In this document: one piece after another, positions 14,145 to 19,780 of the stretch
Numbering within the stretch: the stretch's first letter is position 1
How the letters are laid out: each line of letters starts with the position of its first letter
Source: CAYQLK01 sp964426075
GTDB lineage: Bacteria; Patescibacteriota; Microgenomatia; CAYQLK01
Reading direction: 5' to 3'
NCBI GenBank assembly: GCA_964426075.1
Contig: CAYROP010000018.1
Coordinates: 1-19,976, forward strand
DNA: 19,976 nt
Notes under the pieces: generated by a model
What the model was told of the DNA's origin: nothing
The model's database searches: none
Seen by the model: the letters and a program-made list of their open reading frames with translations, nothing else
Program-made: the position numbers and the translations under genes

Positions 14145-14374
14145 TTGGCAACAACCTCCGATACTTTAAAGGACTTGTTTTTAGAAATAGGCTTAACGGA
14201 TTCAATAATGACGGTTTGTCCGGTTTTGGCACCAAGAGCGTTGTCAGCTAAAAACTTTTTGTGGAACTTAATTCTTTTGCCGTATTTTGGATGTGTTTTG
14301 ACCGTTTCAACCCTAACACTTACTGTGCCAGTCATTTTGTCAGATGTAACGATACCTTTTAATGTTTTTTTCAT
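14141..14374 (-). CDS. rpsQ: 30S ribosomal protein S17 (uS17)
   Basis: S17 is an OB-fold primary binder of the 16S 5' domain. The 77-residue sequence has KTLKGIVTSDKMTGTVSVRVE at about 3-23, HPKYGKRIKFHKKFLADNA in the middle and GQTVIIESVKPISKNKSF near the end. It follows rpmC by 6 bases, and its last codons contain the ribosome-binding site of rplN. Confidence 0.96.
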   Translation of the reverse strand: MKKTLKGIVTSDKMTGTVSVRVETVKTHPKYGKRIKFHKKFLADNALGAKTGQTVIIESVKPISKNKSFKVSEVVAK

Positions 14375-14380
14375 ATATAT

Positions 14381-14611
14381 TTACTTTTTCAAGGTTGCAA
14401 TTATGCGTGAAGCGTTAAGTTTGGTCAAGGTGCGAGCTACTTCTTTCTTTTGCTTACCAATAAGACTGGTATTTTTGATACGGCCAAGTTTGAGCTGAAG
14501 CTTGGTTTCAACTGCGGTTTTTCTTTGGTCGCGCACAATTCCGTGCAGAGCTTTGAGCCCAGACTCTGAATTGTTGTTAGTTTTTGTTTCGTTTTTCTTT
14601 GTAGTATCCAT
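14381..14611 (-). CDS. rpmC: 50S ribosomal protein L29 (uL29), divergent
   Basis: L29 lies at the tunnel exit next to L23 and near the docking site of the trigger factor and the signal recognition particle. This 76-residue frame has the expected position between rplP and rpsQ and the right helical content. The only clear family matches are KLQLKLGRIKNTSLIGKQKKEVARTLT in the C-terminal half, where L29 has its second helix and basic arginine motif. The first 20 residues (MDTTKKNETKTNNNSESG) are a polar low-complexity extension. Identity rests on context plus this weak match. Confidence 0.88.
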   Translation of the reverse strand: MDTTKKNETKTNNNSESGLKALHGIVRDQRKTAVETKLQLKLGRIKNTSLIGKQKKEVARTLTKLNASRIIATLKK

Positions 14612-14618
14612 AATTTTG

Positions 14619-15035
14619 TTAGTTTATTTCGTGCTTTTCGACAAAAACGGTTTTGACTGGAAGCTTGTGAGCAGCAAGACGCATAGCCTCTTTAGCAACA
14701 ACTCTGTCAACGGCAGCCATTTCAAAAAGCATCATTCCTGGTTTAACAACGGCTGCGTGCATATATACATCACCTTTACCTGAACCCATACGAACCTCAA
14801 GTGGCTTTTTGGTAATTGGTTTGTTTGGAAAAATACGAATCCAGATACGACCACCACGCTTGGTGTAATGAGTCATAGCACGACGAGCTGCTTCGATCTG
14901 ACGATTGGTAATCCAAGCTGCCTCGAGTGATTTGAGTCCAAATTCACCAAAAGCGACAGTGTTACGGCGAGTTGCAACACCGCGGCGTTTGCCTCGGAAT
15001 TCTTTACGGAATTTTTGTTTCTTAGGTTGCAACAT
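14619..15035 (-). CDS. rplP: 50S ribosomal protein L16 (uL16)
   Basis: L16 organises the tRNA-binding sites of the large subunit. At 138 residues it matches the family from MLQPKKQKFRKEFRG through TNRQIEAARRAMTHYTKRGG, IWIRIFPNKPITKKPLEVRMGSGKG and PGMMLFEM. The RMGSGKGDV segment at 82-90 is the loop that carries the hydroxylated arginine in E. coli. It starts 2 bases after rpsC; an AGGA inside the end of rpsC may act as a weak ribosome-binding site. Confidence 0.97.
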   Translation of the reverse strand: MLQPKKQKFRKEFRGKRRGVATRRNTVAFGEFGLKSLEAAWITNRQIEAARRAMTHYTKRGGRIWIRIFPNKPITKKPLEVRMGSGKGDVYMHAAVVKPGMMLFEMAAVDRVVAKEAMRLAAHKLPVKTVFVEKHEIN

Positions 15036-15037
15036 AA

Positions 15038-15679
15038 TTATTGATTTTCCTGACCTCTAAAAATCCAGACTTTTACTCCGACTAATCCAGCTTTGGTTGG
15101 TGCTCCAATTGAAGCGAAGTCAATGTCGGCTTTAATTGTCTGAAGGGGAATACTACCAAATTTGCCAGACTCTTTGCGAGCGATTTCTGCGCCACCGAGT
15201 CTACCTGAAAGAATAATCTTGCCACCTTTTGCGCCAGATCTTTGGATTCTCTCAAGAGAAGATCCAATGACTCTTTTGTGAGGAATTCTTTTTGCTAATT
15301 GTTCTGCACAGCTAATCGCAATAAGTTTGGCATCAAGATCAGGATTTTTGATTTCTTCAACTTTAAATTCCATTTTACCTTCATCTTTGAGTTTGAGTTT
15401 TTTCATTAACTGTTTTTTGGTTTCTTCGAGACCTGTGCCACCGCGACCAATAACAATACCTGGTCGAGATACAAAAACAGTGATAGTTCTTTTATCAAAC
15501 GATCTTTCAATTTCGACTTTGGAAAGTCCTGCTGGCTTGAGGCGGATATCCAAAAATTCTCTAGTTACTCGATCTTCAGCTAAAAGATTTTTGTAATCGG
15601 CATCTCTTGAGAACCAACGGGATGACCAATCTTTGTTAATACCTGTTCGAAATGAAATTGGTTGTACTTTTTGTCCCAT
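15038..15679 (-). CDS. rpsC: 30S ribosomal protein S3 (uS3)
   Basis: S3 forms part of the mRNA entry channel and ribosomal helicase with S4 and S5. The 213-residue protein has the N-terminal MGQKVQPISFRTGI, a KH domain with GIVIGRGG at 74-81, and a C-terminal domain with GRLGGAEIARKE at 159-170 followed by the IPLQTIKADIDFA block. It is slightly shorter than E. coli S3 (233), mostly at the C-terminal tail. The gene follows rplV by 4 bases. Confidence 0.97.
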   Translation of the reverse strand: MGQKVQPISFRTGINKDWSSRWFSRDADYKNLLAEDRVTREFLDIRLKPAGLSKVEIERSFDKRTITVFVSRPGIVIGRGGTGLEETKKQLMKKLKLKDEGKMEFKVEEIKNPDLDAKLIAISCAEQLAKRIPHKRVIGSSLERIQRSGAKGGKIILSGRLGGAEIARKESGKFGSIPLQTIKADIDFASIGAPTKAGLVGVKVWIFRGQENQ

Positions 15680-15683
15680 ATTT

Positions 15684-16127
15684 TTAGGCTTTTTTGGTTT
15701 TTGTAGTTATTTTTTTTGCTGGTTTTTCAGCTAGAATTTGATCAATTTCGGTTTTTTGTTCAACTTTTTTCTGTTTTTCAACCTTGATCGGCGACTTTTG
15801 TTCAAGAGTGACACGAATATGGCTGGTACGACGAGTATATGGTGCAGCCATACCTTTGGAACGTGCTCGAAACCTTTTAAACTTAATACCCTCTTCGATA
15901 ATAATCGACTTAATAACGAGATCTTCGGTTTTGGCTGATTGGTTTTTGGCATCGGCAATTGCAGCTTTAATAACACTAGCAATGAGATTGGCTGATTTTT
16001 GTGGCATAAAATTAAGCTCAGTTAAAGCTTTTTGCGGATCGGTTGTCTTAACAGCCTTGACGACCAGACGAGCTTTTCTGGGTGAGGTTCGAGAATGCTT
16101 AGCTAGTGAAGTAAAAGTCGTATTCAT
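15684..16127 (-). CDS. rplV: 50S ribosomal protein L22 (uL22) with Lys-rich tail
   Basis: L22 lines the nascent-chain tunnel with its long beta-hairpin. The core (about 1-110) shows RTSPRKARLVVKAV, the KSANLIASVIKAAIADA helix, and the hairpin region FKRFRARSKGMAAPYTRRTSHI at 83-104, which reaches the tunnel constriction. Residues about 112-147 are a Lys/Glu/Thr-rich tail not found in the 110-residue E. coli protein. Confidence 0.96.
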   Translation of the reverse strand: MNTTFTSLAKHSRTSPRKARLVVKAVKTTDPQKALTELNFMPQKSANLIASVIKAAIADAKNQSAKTEDLVIKSIIIEEGIKFKRFRARSKGMAAPYTRRTSHIRVTLEQKSPIKVEKQKKVEQKTEIDQILAEKPAKKITTKTKKA

Positions 16128-16132
16128 TATCT

Positions 16133-16417
16133 TTATGTCTTAGAAATAGTTCTTTGAGTAATTTTGCCGTGGCCTTTGAATGTTCTTGTTGGAGAGAACT
16201 CACCCAAACGGTGACCAACCATTGATTCGTTAACGAATACTGACAAATGCTTGCGTCCGTTGTGAACCAAAAATGTCCAACCGACGAATTCTGGAGCGAT
16301 CTGCGAATCGCGAGCCCAAGTTTTGATCGGGTCTTTAGTACCGGCAGCTTTCTGTCGGTTTATTTTTTTCATTAATTTTTCGTCAACGTATGGTCCTTTT
16401 TTAATTGAACGACTCAT
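16133..16417 (-). CDS. rpsS: 30S ribosomal protein S19 (uS19)
   Basis: S19 is a 30S head protein that forms a complex with S13. The 94-residue sequence begins with the classic MSRSIKKGPYVDEKLMKKI. It carries WARDSQIAPEFVGWTFLVHNG in the middle and the signature GHRLGEFSPTRTFKGH at 68-83. It lies 2 bases after rplB and 5 bases before rplV. Confidence 0.98.
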   Translation of the reverse strand: MSRSIKKGPYVDEKLMKKINRQKAAGTKDPIKTWARDSQIAPEFVGWTFLVHNGRKHLSVFVNESMVGHRLGEFSPTRTFKGHGKITQRTISKT

Positions 16418-16419
16418 AA

Positions 16420-17250
16420 TTATTTTTTGTTTCTCTTAGTAACAATATAACGATTAGAAAACTTGCGACGGTTTCTGGTTATTTTACCCAAAGTTTTCTT
16501 TCCCCATTTGCTCTTTGGTGAAGGCATACCGATACCGGATTTTCCTTCTCCACCACCGTGTGGGTGATCAATTGGGTTTTGTGCAACACCACGAACTGAA
16601 GGTCTGATGTTTTTGTGACGGCTGCGACCAGCCTTGCCTAACTTAACGTTTTTGAGGTCAAGATTTCCAAGCTGACCGATTGTAGCATAGGCGTCAATGT
16701 GAATTCTGCGTACTTCGCCGGAAGGAAGCTTAACATTAGCATAACTACCTTCTTTGGATGAGATTACTGCGAATGTTCCAGCGGAACGAACTAGTTTAGC
16801 ACCGGCTTTTGGTTCTAGTTCAATATTATGAATCTGTGTACCAACAGGAATTTTTGAGAGTGGTAATGAGTTACCAACGCGAATTCCAGCTTTTGGACCA
16901 CTTTCTACTTTGGAATTTACTTTGAGTCCGATAGGGGACAGAATGTAGCGTTTGTCGCCGTCTGAATAGTTAATTAACGAAATATCGGCAGTACGGTTTG
17001 GGTCGTATTCAATAGAAACAACCTTACCGGAAACTCCAGCTTTGTTGCGTTTAAAATCTACTTTTCTAAAAAGCCTTTTATGTCCGCCACCTTTGTGTCT
17101 GGTCGTGAGTTTTTTACCACCGGCTCTGTGACCTTTAACACTACCTTTTGTTAGTGATCTTAACGGTCGGTCTTTTGAGAGATCGGGGTTAACGATTGTA
17201 CTCTTCATTCGGCTACCAGGAGTGGTTTTTTTATAAACTTTAATTGCCAT
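16420..17250 (-). CDS. rplB: 50S ribosomal protein L2 (uL2)
   Basis: L2 is a large, conserved protein near the peptidyl transferase centre, needed for subunit association. The 276-residue sequence has LTTRHKGGGHKRLFRKVDF at about 48-66, the SH3-like core, and DHPHGGGEGKSGIGMPSPKSKWGKKT from 228. The histidine at 229 corresponds to the conserved one near the active site. Length is standard (E. coli 273), and there is no extra tail, in contrast to neighbouring L3, L4, L22 and L23. Confidence 0.98.
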   Translation of the reverse strand: MAIKVYKKTTPGSRMKSTIVNPDLSKDRPLRSLTKGSVKGHRAGGKKLTTRHKGGGHKRLFRKVDFKRNKAGVSGKVVSIEYDPNRTADISLINYSDGDKRYILSPIGLKVNSKVESGPKAGIRVGNSLPLSKIPVGTQIHNIELEPKAGAKLVRSAGTFAVISSKEGSYANVKLPSGEVRRIHIDAYATIGQLGNLDLKNVKLGKAGRSRHKNIRPSVRGVAQNPIDHPHGGGEGKSGIGMPSPKSKWGKKTLGKITRNRRKFSNRYIVTKRNKK

Positions 17251-17255
17251 AGTGT

Positions 17256-17588
17256 TTATTTAGTTTCTTTTTTGGATGATTTTTTAATCTTTTTTTCTTC
17301 CTTTGGTTCTTCAAAAATACTAATTGTCTGTCCTTTTTCGACAAAAACAGTAGCTTTTTTGTATCCAGAAATAGCAATAGTTTTGCGCTTATTGTTAACT
17401 TTTGATGAAGGTTTGACGATAGAAATTGTGACTTTTGTTACAGTAACACCAAAAAGGGTGTTTGCAGCTTTAGCAACGGAAGTTTTGGTCGCATCGGTAT
17501 GAACCTTGAAGGAATATTGTCCAAATGGATGTCCTTTGAGGCTTTTTTCAGTAATGATAGGTTTTATGATTATTTGGCTTAGTTCCAT
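17256..17588 (-). CDS. rplW: 50S ribosomal protein L23 (uL23)
   Basis: L23 surrounds the tunnel exit and is the main docking site for trigger factor and the signal recognition particle. The core (about 1-93) has IIIKPIITEKSLKG at 6-19, YSFKVHTDATKTSVAKAAN and a VTKVTISIVKP strand. Residues 95-110 add a Glu/Lys-rich tail. The ATG lies within rplD, overlapping its last 10 bases, so translation of L4 and L23 is probably coupled. Confidence 0.96.
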   Translation of the reverse strand: MELSQIIIKPIITEKSLKGHPFGQYSFKVHTDATKTSVAKAANTLFGVTVTKVTISIVKPSSKVNNKRKTIAISGYKKATVFVEKGQTISIFEEPKEEKKIKKSSKKETK

Positions 17589-18283
17589 CGTTGTGTTAAG
17601 GCTTTTAGACTGTCTGATGTAAAAATAATTGTTGTGTTGTTAATCAGGTTGTAGGTTGTAAGGTCAACTGCGGATTTTATTGAAACATTAGGAAGATTTC
17701 TTGAACCGAGCTTTAATGCTGACTGATTCTGATCAAGAATAACTAAATATTTATCAGACTTTGGTAGGGAATTAACAACTTTTGCAATTTGGGATGTCTT
17801 AGCTGGTAGTGTTTCTAATCCTTTAACAGCGATTATTTTGTCCTCAGTTAGTTTTTGACTTAGTGCAGAAGACAGTGCTTTAAGACGCATTTTTTTAGGT
17901 AGAGTTTGAGCAAAGACATGTGTTTGTGGACCAAATGTTGTTCCACCACCAACCCAAATTGGAGATCTAGTTGAACCAGCACGAGCACGCCCGGTACCTT
18001 TTTGCTTCCATGGTTTTTTGCCACCACCACTGACACTACCTCGTGTTTTGGTATTGGCATTACCTGCTCTTTGGTTGGTTAAATAAACACGAACTGCTTG
18101 AGCAATTAGTGTTTTGTTCACTTTTGTACCAAATATCTCTGCAGGCACTTCCATAGCCCCAGCACTCTTACCTGTTAAATCAAAAACAGGAATTGATAAT
18201 TTTGAGGATTTTGGCTTATCAGCTGAAACAGCTTTTGTTTTTGGTTCGACCTTCTTAGTTGTGGTTTTTTTGGTTGTTTCCAT
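17579..18283 (-). CDS. rplD: 50S ribosomal protein L4 (uL4) with N-terminal extension
   Basis: L4 binds 23S rRNA and extends a loop into the exit tunnel; in E. coli it also represses the S10 operon. The conserved loop, about 78-120, includes NTKTRGSVSGGGKKPWKQKG and GSTRSPIWVGGG. The globular part continues to about residue 234. Residues 1-28 (METTKKTTTKKVEPKTKAVS...) are a Lys/Thr-rich extension before the usual SIPVFDLTGK start. No in-frame Met is placed to remove it, so the extension is likely real. Confidence 0.96.
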   Translation of the reverse strand: METTKKTTTKKVEPKTKAVSADKPKSSKLSIPVFDLTGKSAGAMEVPAEIFGTKVNKTLIAQAVRVYLTNQRAGNANTKTRGSVSGGGKKPWKQKGTGRARAGSTRSPIWVGGGTTFGPQTHVFAQTLPKKMRLKALSSALSQKLTEDKIIAVKGLETLPAKTSQIAKVVNSLPKSDKYLVILDQNQSALKLGSRNLPNVSIKSAVDLTTYNLINNTTIIFTSDSLKALTQRWN

Positions 18284-18288
18284 AATAA

Positions 18289-19146
18289 TTATTTGGCCTC
18301 CTCAGTTGTTTCTTCTTGTGGGGTGGGGGAGTCTGAAGAATTTTCAACAGGAGTTTCTGCTTCTGCTGTCTCCCCTGTTTCACTACCCTCTTCAGTAGAT
18401 TTTTCTTCGATTTGCTCTTGGCTTTCCCCTGCTACATTTTCTGCTTCTACTGTTTCTGTTTTTACCTCTTCAACTGGCTCCTCTATCGCCTGCTCTTCAA
18501 CTCGAGCTTCAACGAGAGGTTTTTTGGATCCGATTTTTTCAATTAAAAGTAAGGAATTTTGTGCTCCGGGGATTGCACCTTTAACTAGAATAAGATTGTT
18601 TTCGGTGTCGACATCGTAAACGACAATACCTGATATAGTTTTTTTGGTTGAACCTGTGTGTCCGGCCATTTTTTTACCTTTGTAAACTCTTCCAGGTGTG
18701 GTTGTCTGACCAATTGATCCAGGCGCTCTTTCGCGGTCGGATTGACCGTGTGTGCGAGGACCACCAGCAAAACCCCATCTTTTTACTACTCCAGCAAAAC
18801 CTTTACCACGGCTGGTACCAGTAACTTTAAGAATATCACCGGAAGCAAAATCAGAGACGCTTAGCTCTGTACCTATTGATTGAGAGTTGTCATCGATTTC
18901 TTTAACACGAAATTCCCTAATAGTTTGAGGGACAAATTTAAGGTCTTTGTAGCCTTTTTTCTGTGGATCTTTAGGCTTTTTGGCAATTCCTGCTCCAACC
19001 TGAAGTGCAATGTATCCGTCTTTTTCCATTTGACGGTGGCCAACGACTAAATTAGGCGAAGTAGTGATTACTGTCACAGGTACAGCATTACCACGCGAGT
19101 CGAAGCGTGTTGTCATGTTTTTCTTTTTGCCAATTATTACTTGCAT
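18289..19146 (-). CDS. rplC: 50S ribosomal protein L3 (uL3) with acidic C-terminal tail
   Basis: L3 is one of the first proteins to bind 23S rRNA and reaches the peptidyl transferase centre. The core (about 1-210) is typical: MQVIIGKKKNMTTRFDSRG, VTGTSRGKGFAGVVKRWGF, and GGPRTHGQSDRERAPGSIGQTTTPGRVYKGKKMAGH. The Gln146 in GSIGQ matches the methylated glutamine of E. coli L3. Residues 213-285 form an extra tail with 25 glutamates and only four basic residues, opposite in charge to normal rRNA-binding tails. It is the first gene after the structured 120-base gap below rpsJ and has no Shine-Dalgarno sequence. Confidence 0.96.
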   Translation of the reverse strand: MQVIIGKKKNMTTRFDSRGNAVPVTVITTSPNLVVGHRQMEKDGYIALQVGAGIAKKPKDPQKKGYKDLKFVPQTIREFRVKEIDDNSQSIGTELSVSDFASGDILKVTGTSRGKGFAGVVKRWGFAGGPRTHGQSDRERAPGSIGQTTTPGRVYKGKKMAGHTGSTKKTISGIVVYDVDTENNLILVKGAIPGAQNSLLLIEKIGSKKPLVEARVEEQAIEEPVEEVKTETVEAENVAGESQEQIEEKSTEEGSETGETAEAETPVENSSDSPTPQEETTEEAK

Positions 19147-19170
19147 TTTTTTTATTTGTATTTCAAAACG

Positions 19171-19211
19171 GAAGCAGACTTCCTTAAGTACTTTCTAAGG
19201 CTGTCTGCGTC
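19171..19211 (-). promoter_or_regulatory. Long hairpin in the rpsJ-rplC gap
   Basis: GCAGAC (19174-19179) pairs with GTCTGC (19203-19208) and CCTTA (19182-19186) with TAAGG (19196-19200). That gives 11 Watson-Crick pairs with one 2x2 internal loop, a 9-base apical loop and two further pairs beyond a mismatch. No T-run follows on the minus strand, so it is not an intrinsic terminator. It is a candidate leader structure for rplC onwards. Confidence 0.55.
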
Positions 19212-19240
19212 AAAACTATCGAACAATATTAGATATGGTG

Positions 19241-19262
19241 GCGTCTAAATTTAACTAGACGC
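19241..19262 (-). promoter_or_regulatory. 7-bp hairpin just after rpsJ
   Basis: GCGTCTA (19241-19247) and TAGACGC (19256-19262) form a perfect inverted repeat around an 8-base A/T-rich loop, beginning 4 bases after the rpsJ stop. No U-tract follows in the minus-strand RNA, so I call it a processing, stability or regulatory hairpin rather than a terminator. Confidence 0.5.
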
Positions 19263-19266
19263 GATT

Positions 19267-19575
19267 TTACATCTTGAGCTCGATGTCGATACCAGCAGGA
19301 AGCTGGAGGTTCGTCAAAGAGTCTATCGTCTTGCCTGTTGGCTCGATGATGTCGATGAGGCGCTTGTGAGTACGGACTTCAAAATGCTCTTGTGCATCCT
19401 TGTGGGTATGCGGAGACTTCAGGACTGTATATCGCCTGACTTTGGTCGGCAGCGGGATCGGACCGACGATTTTGGCACCGGTTGACACTGCTGTGTTTAA
19501 GATTTCACGACAGGTTTGATCAATAACCCGACTGTCGTAACTTTTTAAACGAACTCTGATTCTGCCTTTTGGCAT
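19267..19575 (-). CDS. rpsJ: 30S ribosomal protein S10 (uS10)
   Basis: S10 is a 30S head protein that also acts with NusB in transcription antitermination. The 102-residue sequence is canonical, with RIRVRLKSYDSRVID at 5-19, GPIPLPTKVRRYTVLKSPHTHKD at 38-60 and EVRTHKRLIDI at 66-76. It is the first gene of the S10 operon. Its composition is uneven: bases 19261-19500 are about 51% G+C by hand count, with ATC, GAG, AAG and CTC codons, while the 5' end and the following L3 gene are about 35-42%. The upstream neighbour is an unrelated GC-rich gene rather than the usual tuf. Confidence 0.98.
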   Translation of the reverse strand: MPKGRIRVRLKSYDSRVIDQTCREILNTAVSTGAKIVGPIPLPTKVRRYTVLKSPHTHKDAQEHFEVRTHKRLIDIIEPTGKTIDSLTNLQLPAGIDIELKM

Positions 19576-19600
19576 ATTAATTTGCTTTATAAAAACTTAT

Positions 19601-19636
19601 AGGCGAGTTTTATTCTCGCGTAAGGCGAGATTTTAT
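19601..19636 (-). repeat. Direct repeat with alternative hairpins upstream of rpsJ
   Basis: AGGCGAG-TTTTAT (19601-19613) is repeated as AGGCGAGATTTTAT (19623-19636). Between them lies TCTCGC (19614-19619), which can pair perfectly with GCGAGA at 19625-19630 (6 bp, 5-base loop) or with GGCGAG at 19602-19607. The segment covers the predicted -10 and transcription start of rpsJ. Confidence 0.55.
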
Positions 19637-19658
19637 ACCAGTTAAATATAAAATGCAA
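19630..19658 (-). promoter_or_regulatory. Promoter of rpsJ / S10 operon
   Basis: On the minus strand TTGCAT (19653-19658) and TAAAAT (19630-19635) are 17 bases apart. This is a fair sigma70-type match in an AT-rich region just after a terminator. The predicted start is near 19623, leaving a leader of about 48 bases. Confidence 0.55.
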
Positions 19659-19718
19659 CCAAGGTAATTATCCCTTTTTTATTTACTAAAAGCGACATTA
19701 ACTAAAAGATTGATAAAG

Positions 19719-19754
19719 AAAAAGGCCGACCACCTAAGTTGTAGATGGCCGGCC
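19719..19754 (-). terminator. Intrinsic terminator of the GC-rich gene
   Basis: The minus-strand RNA folds into a 13-bp GC-rich stem (19724-19736 with 19742-19754) around a 5-base loop and is followed by five U (19719-19723). Two positions are G-U pairs in the minus-strand RNA but would be A-C mismatches in plus-strand RNA, so it works in the minus direction. Confidence 0.88.
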
Positions 19755-19780
19755 GAGAGGTTTGGAGAAAATTTCTCCTT

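Noticed and set aside
14133..14498. Plus-strand frame of 121 codons across rpsQ and rpmC
   Set aside because: It is antisense to two conserved ribosomal genes, with no family resemblance and no promoter.
18293..18619. Plus-strand frame of 108 codons rich in Ser opposite the end of rplC
   Set aside because: It is the mirror of the Glu-rich L3 tail (GAA/GAG codons read as TTC/CTC and shifted to Ser codons), so the length is a composition effect.
19171..19262. Intrinsic terminator between rpsJ and rplC
   Set aside because: Both hairpins are good, but neither is followed by a U-run in the minus-strand RNA.
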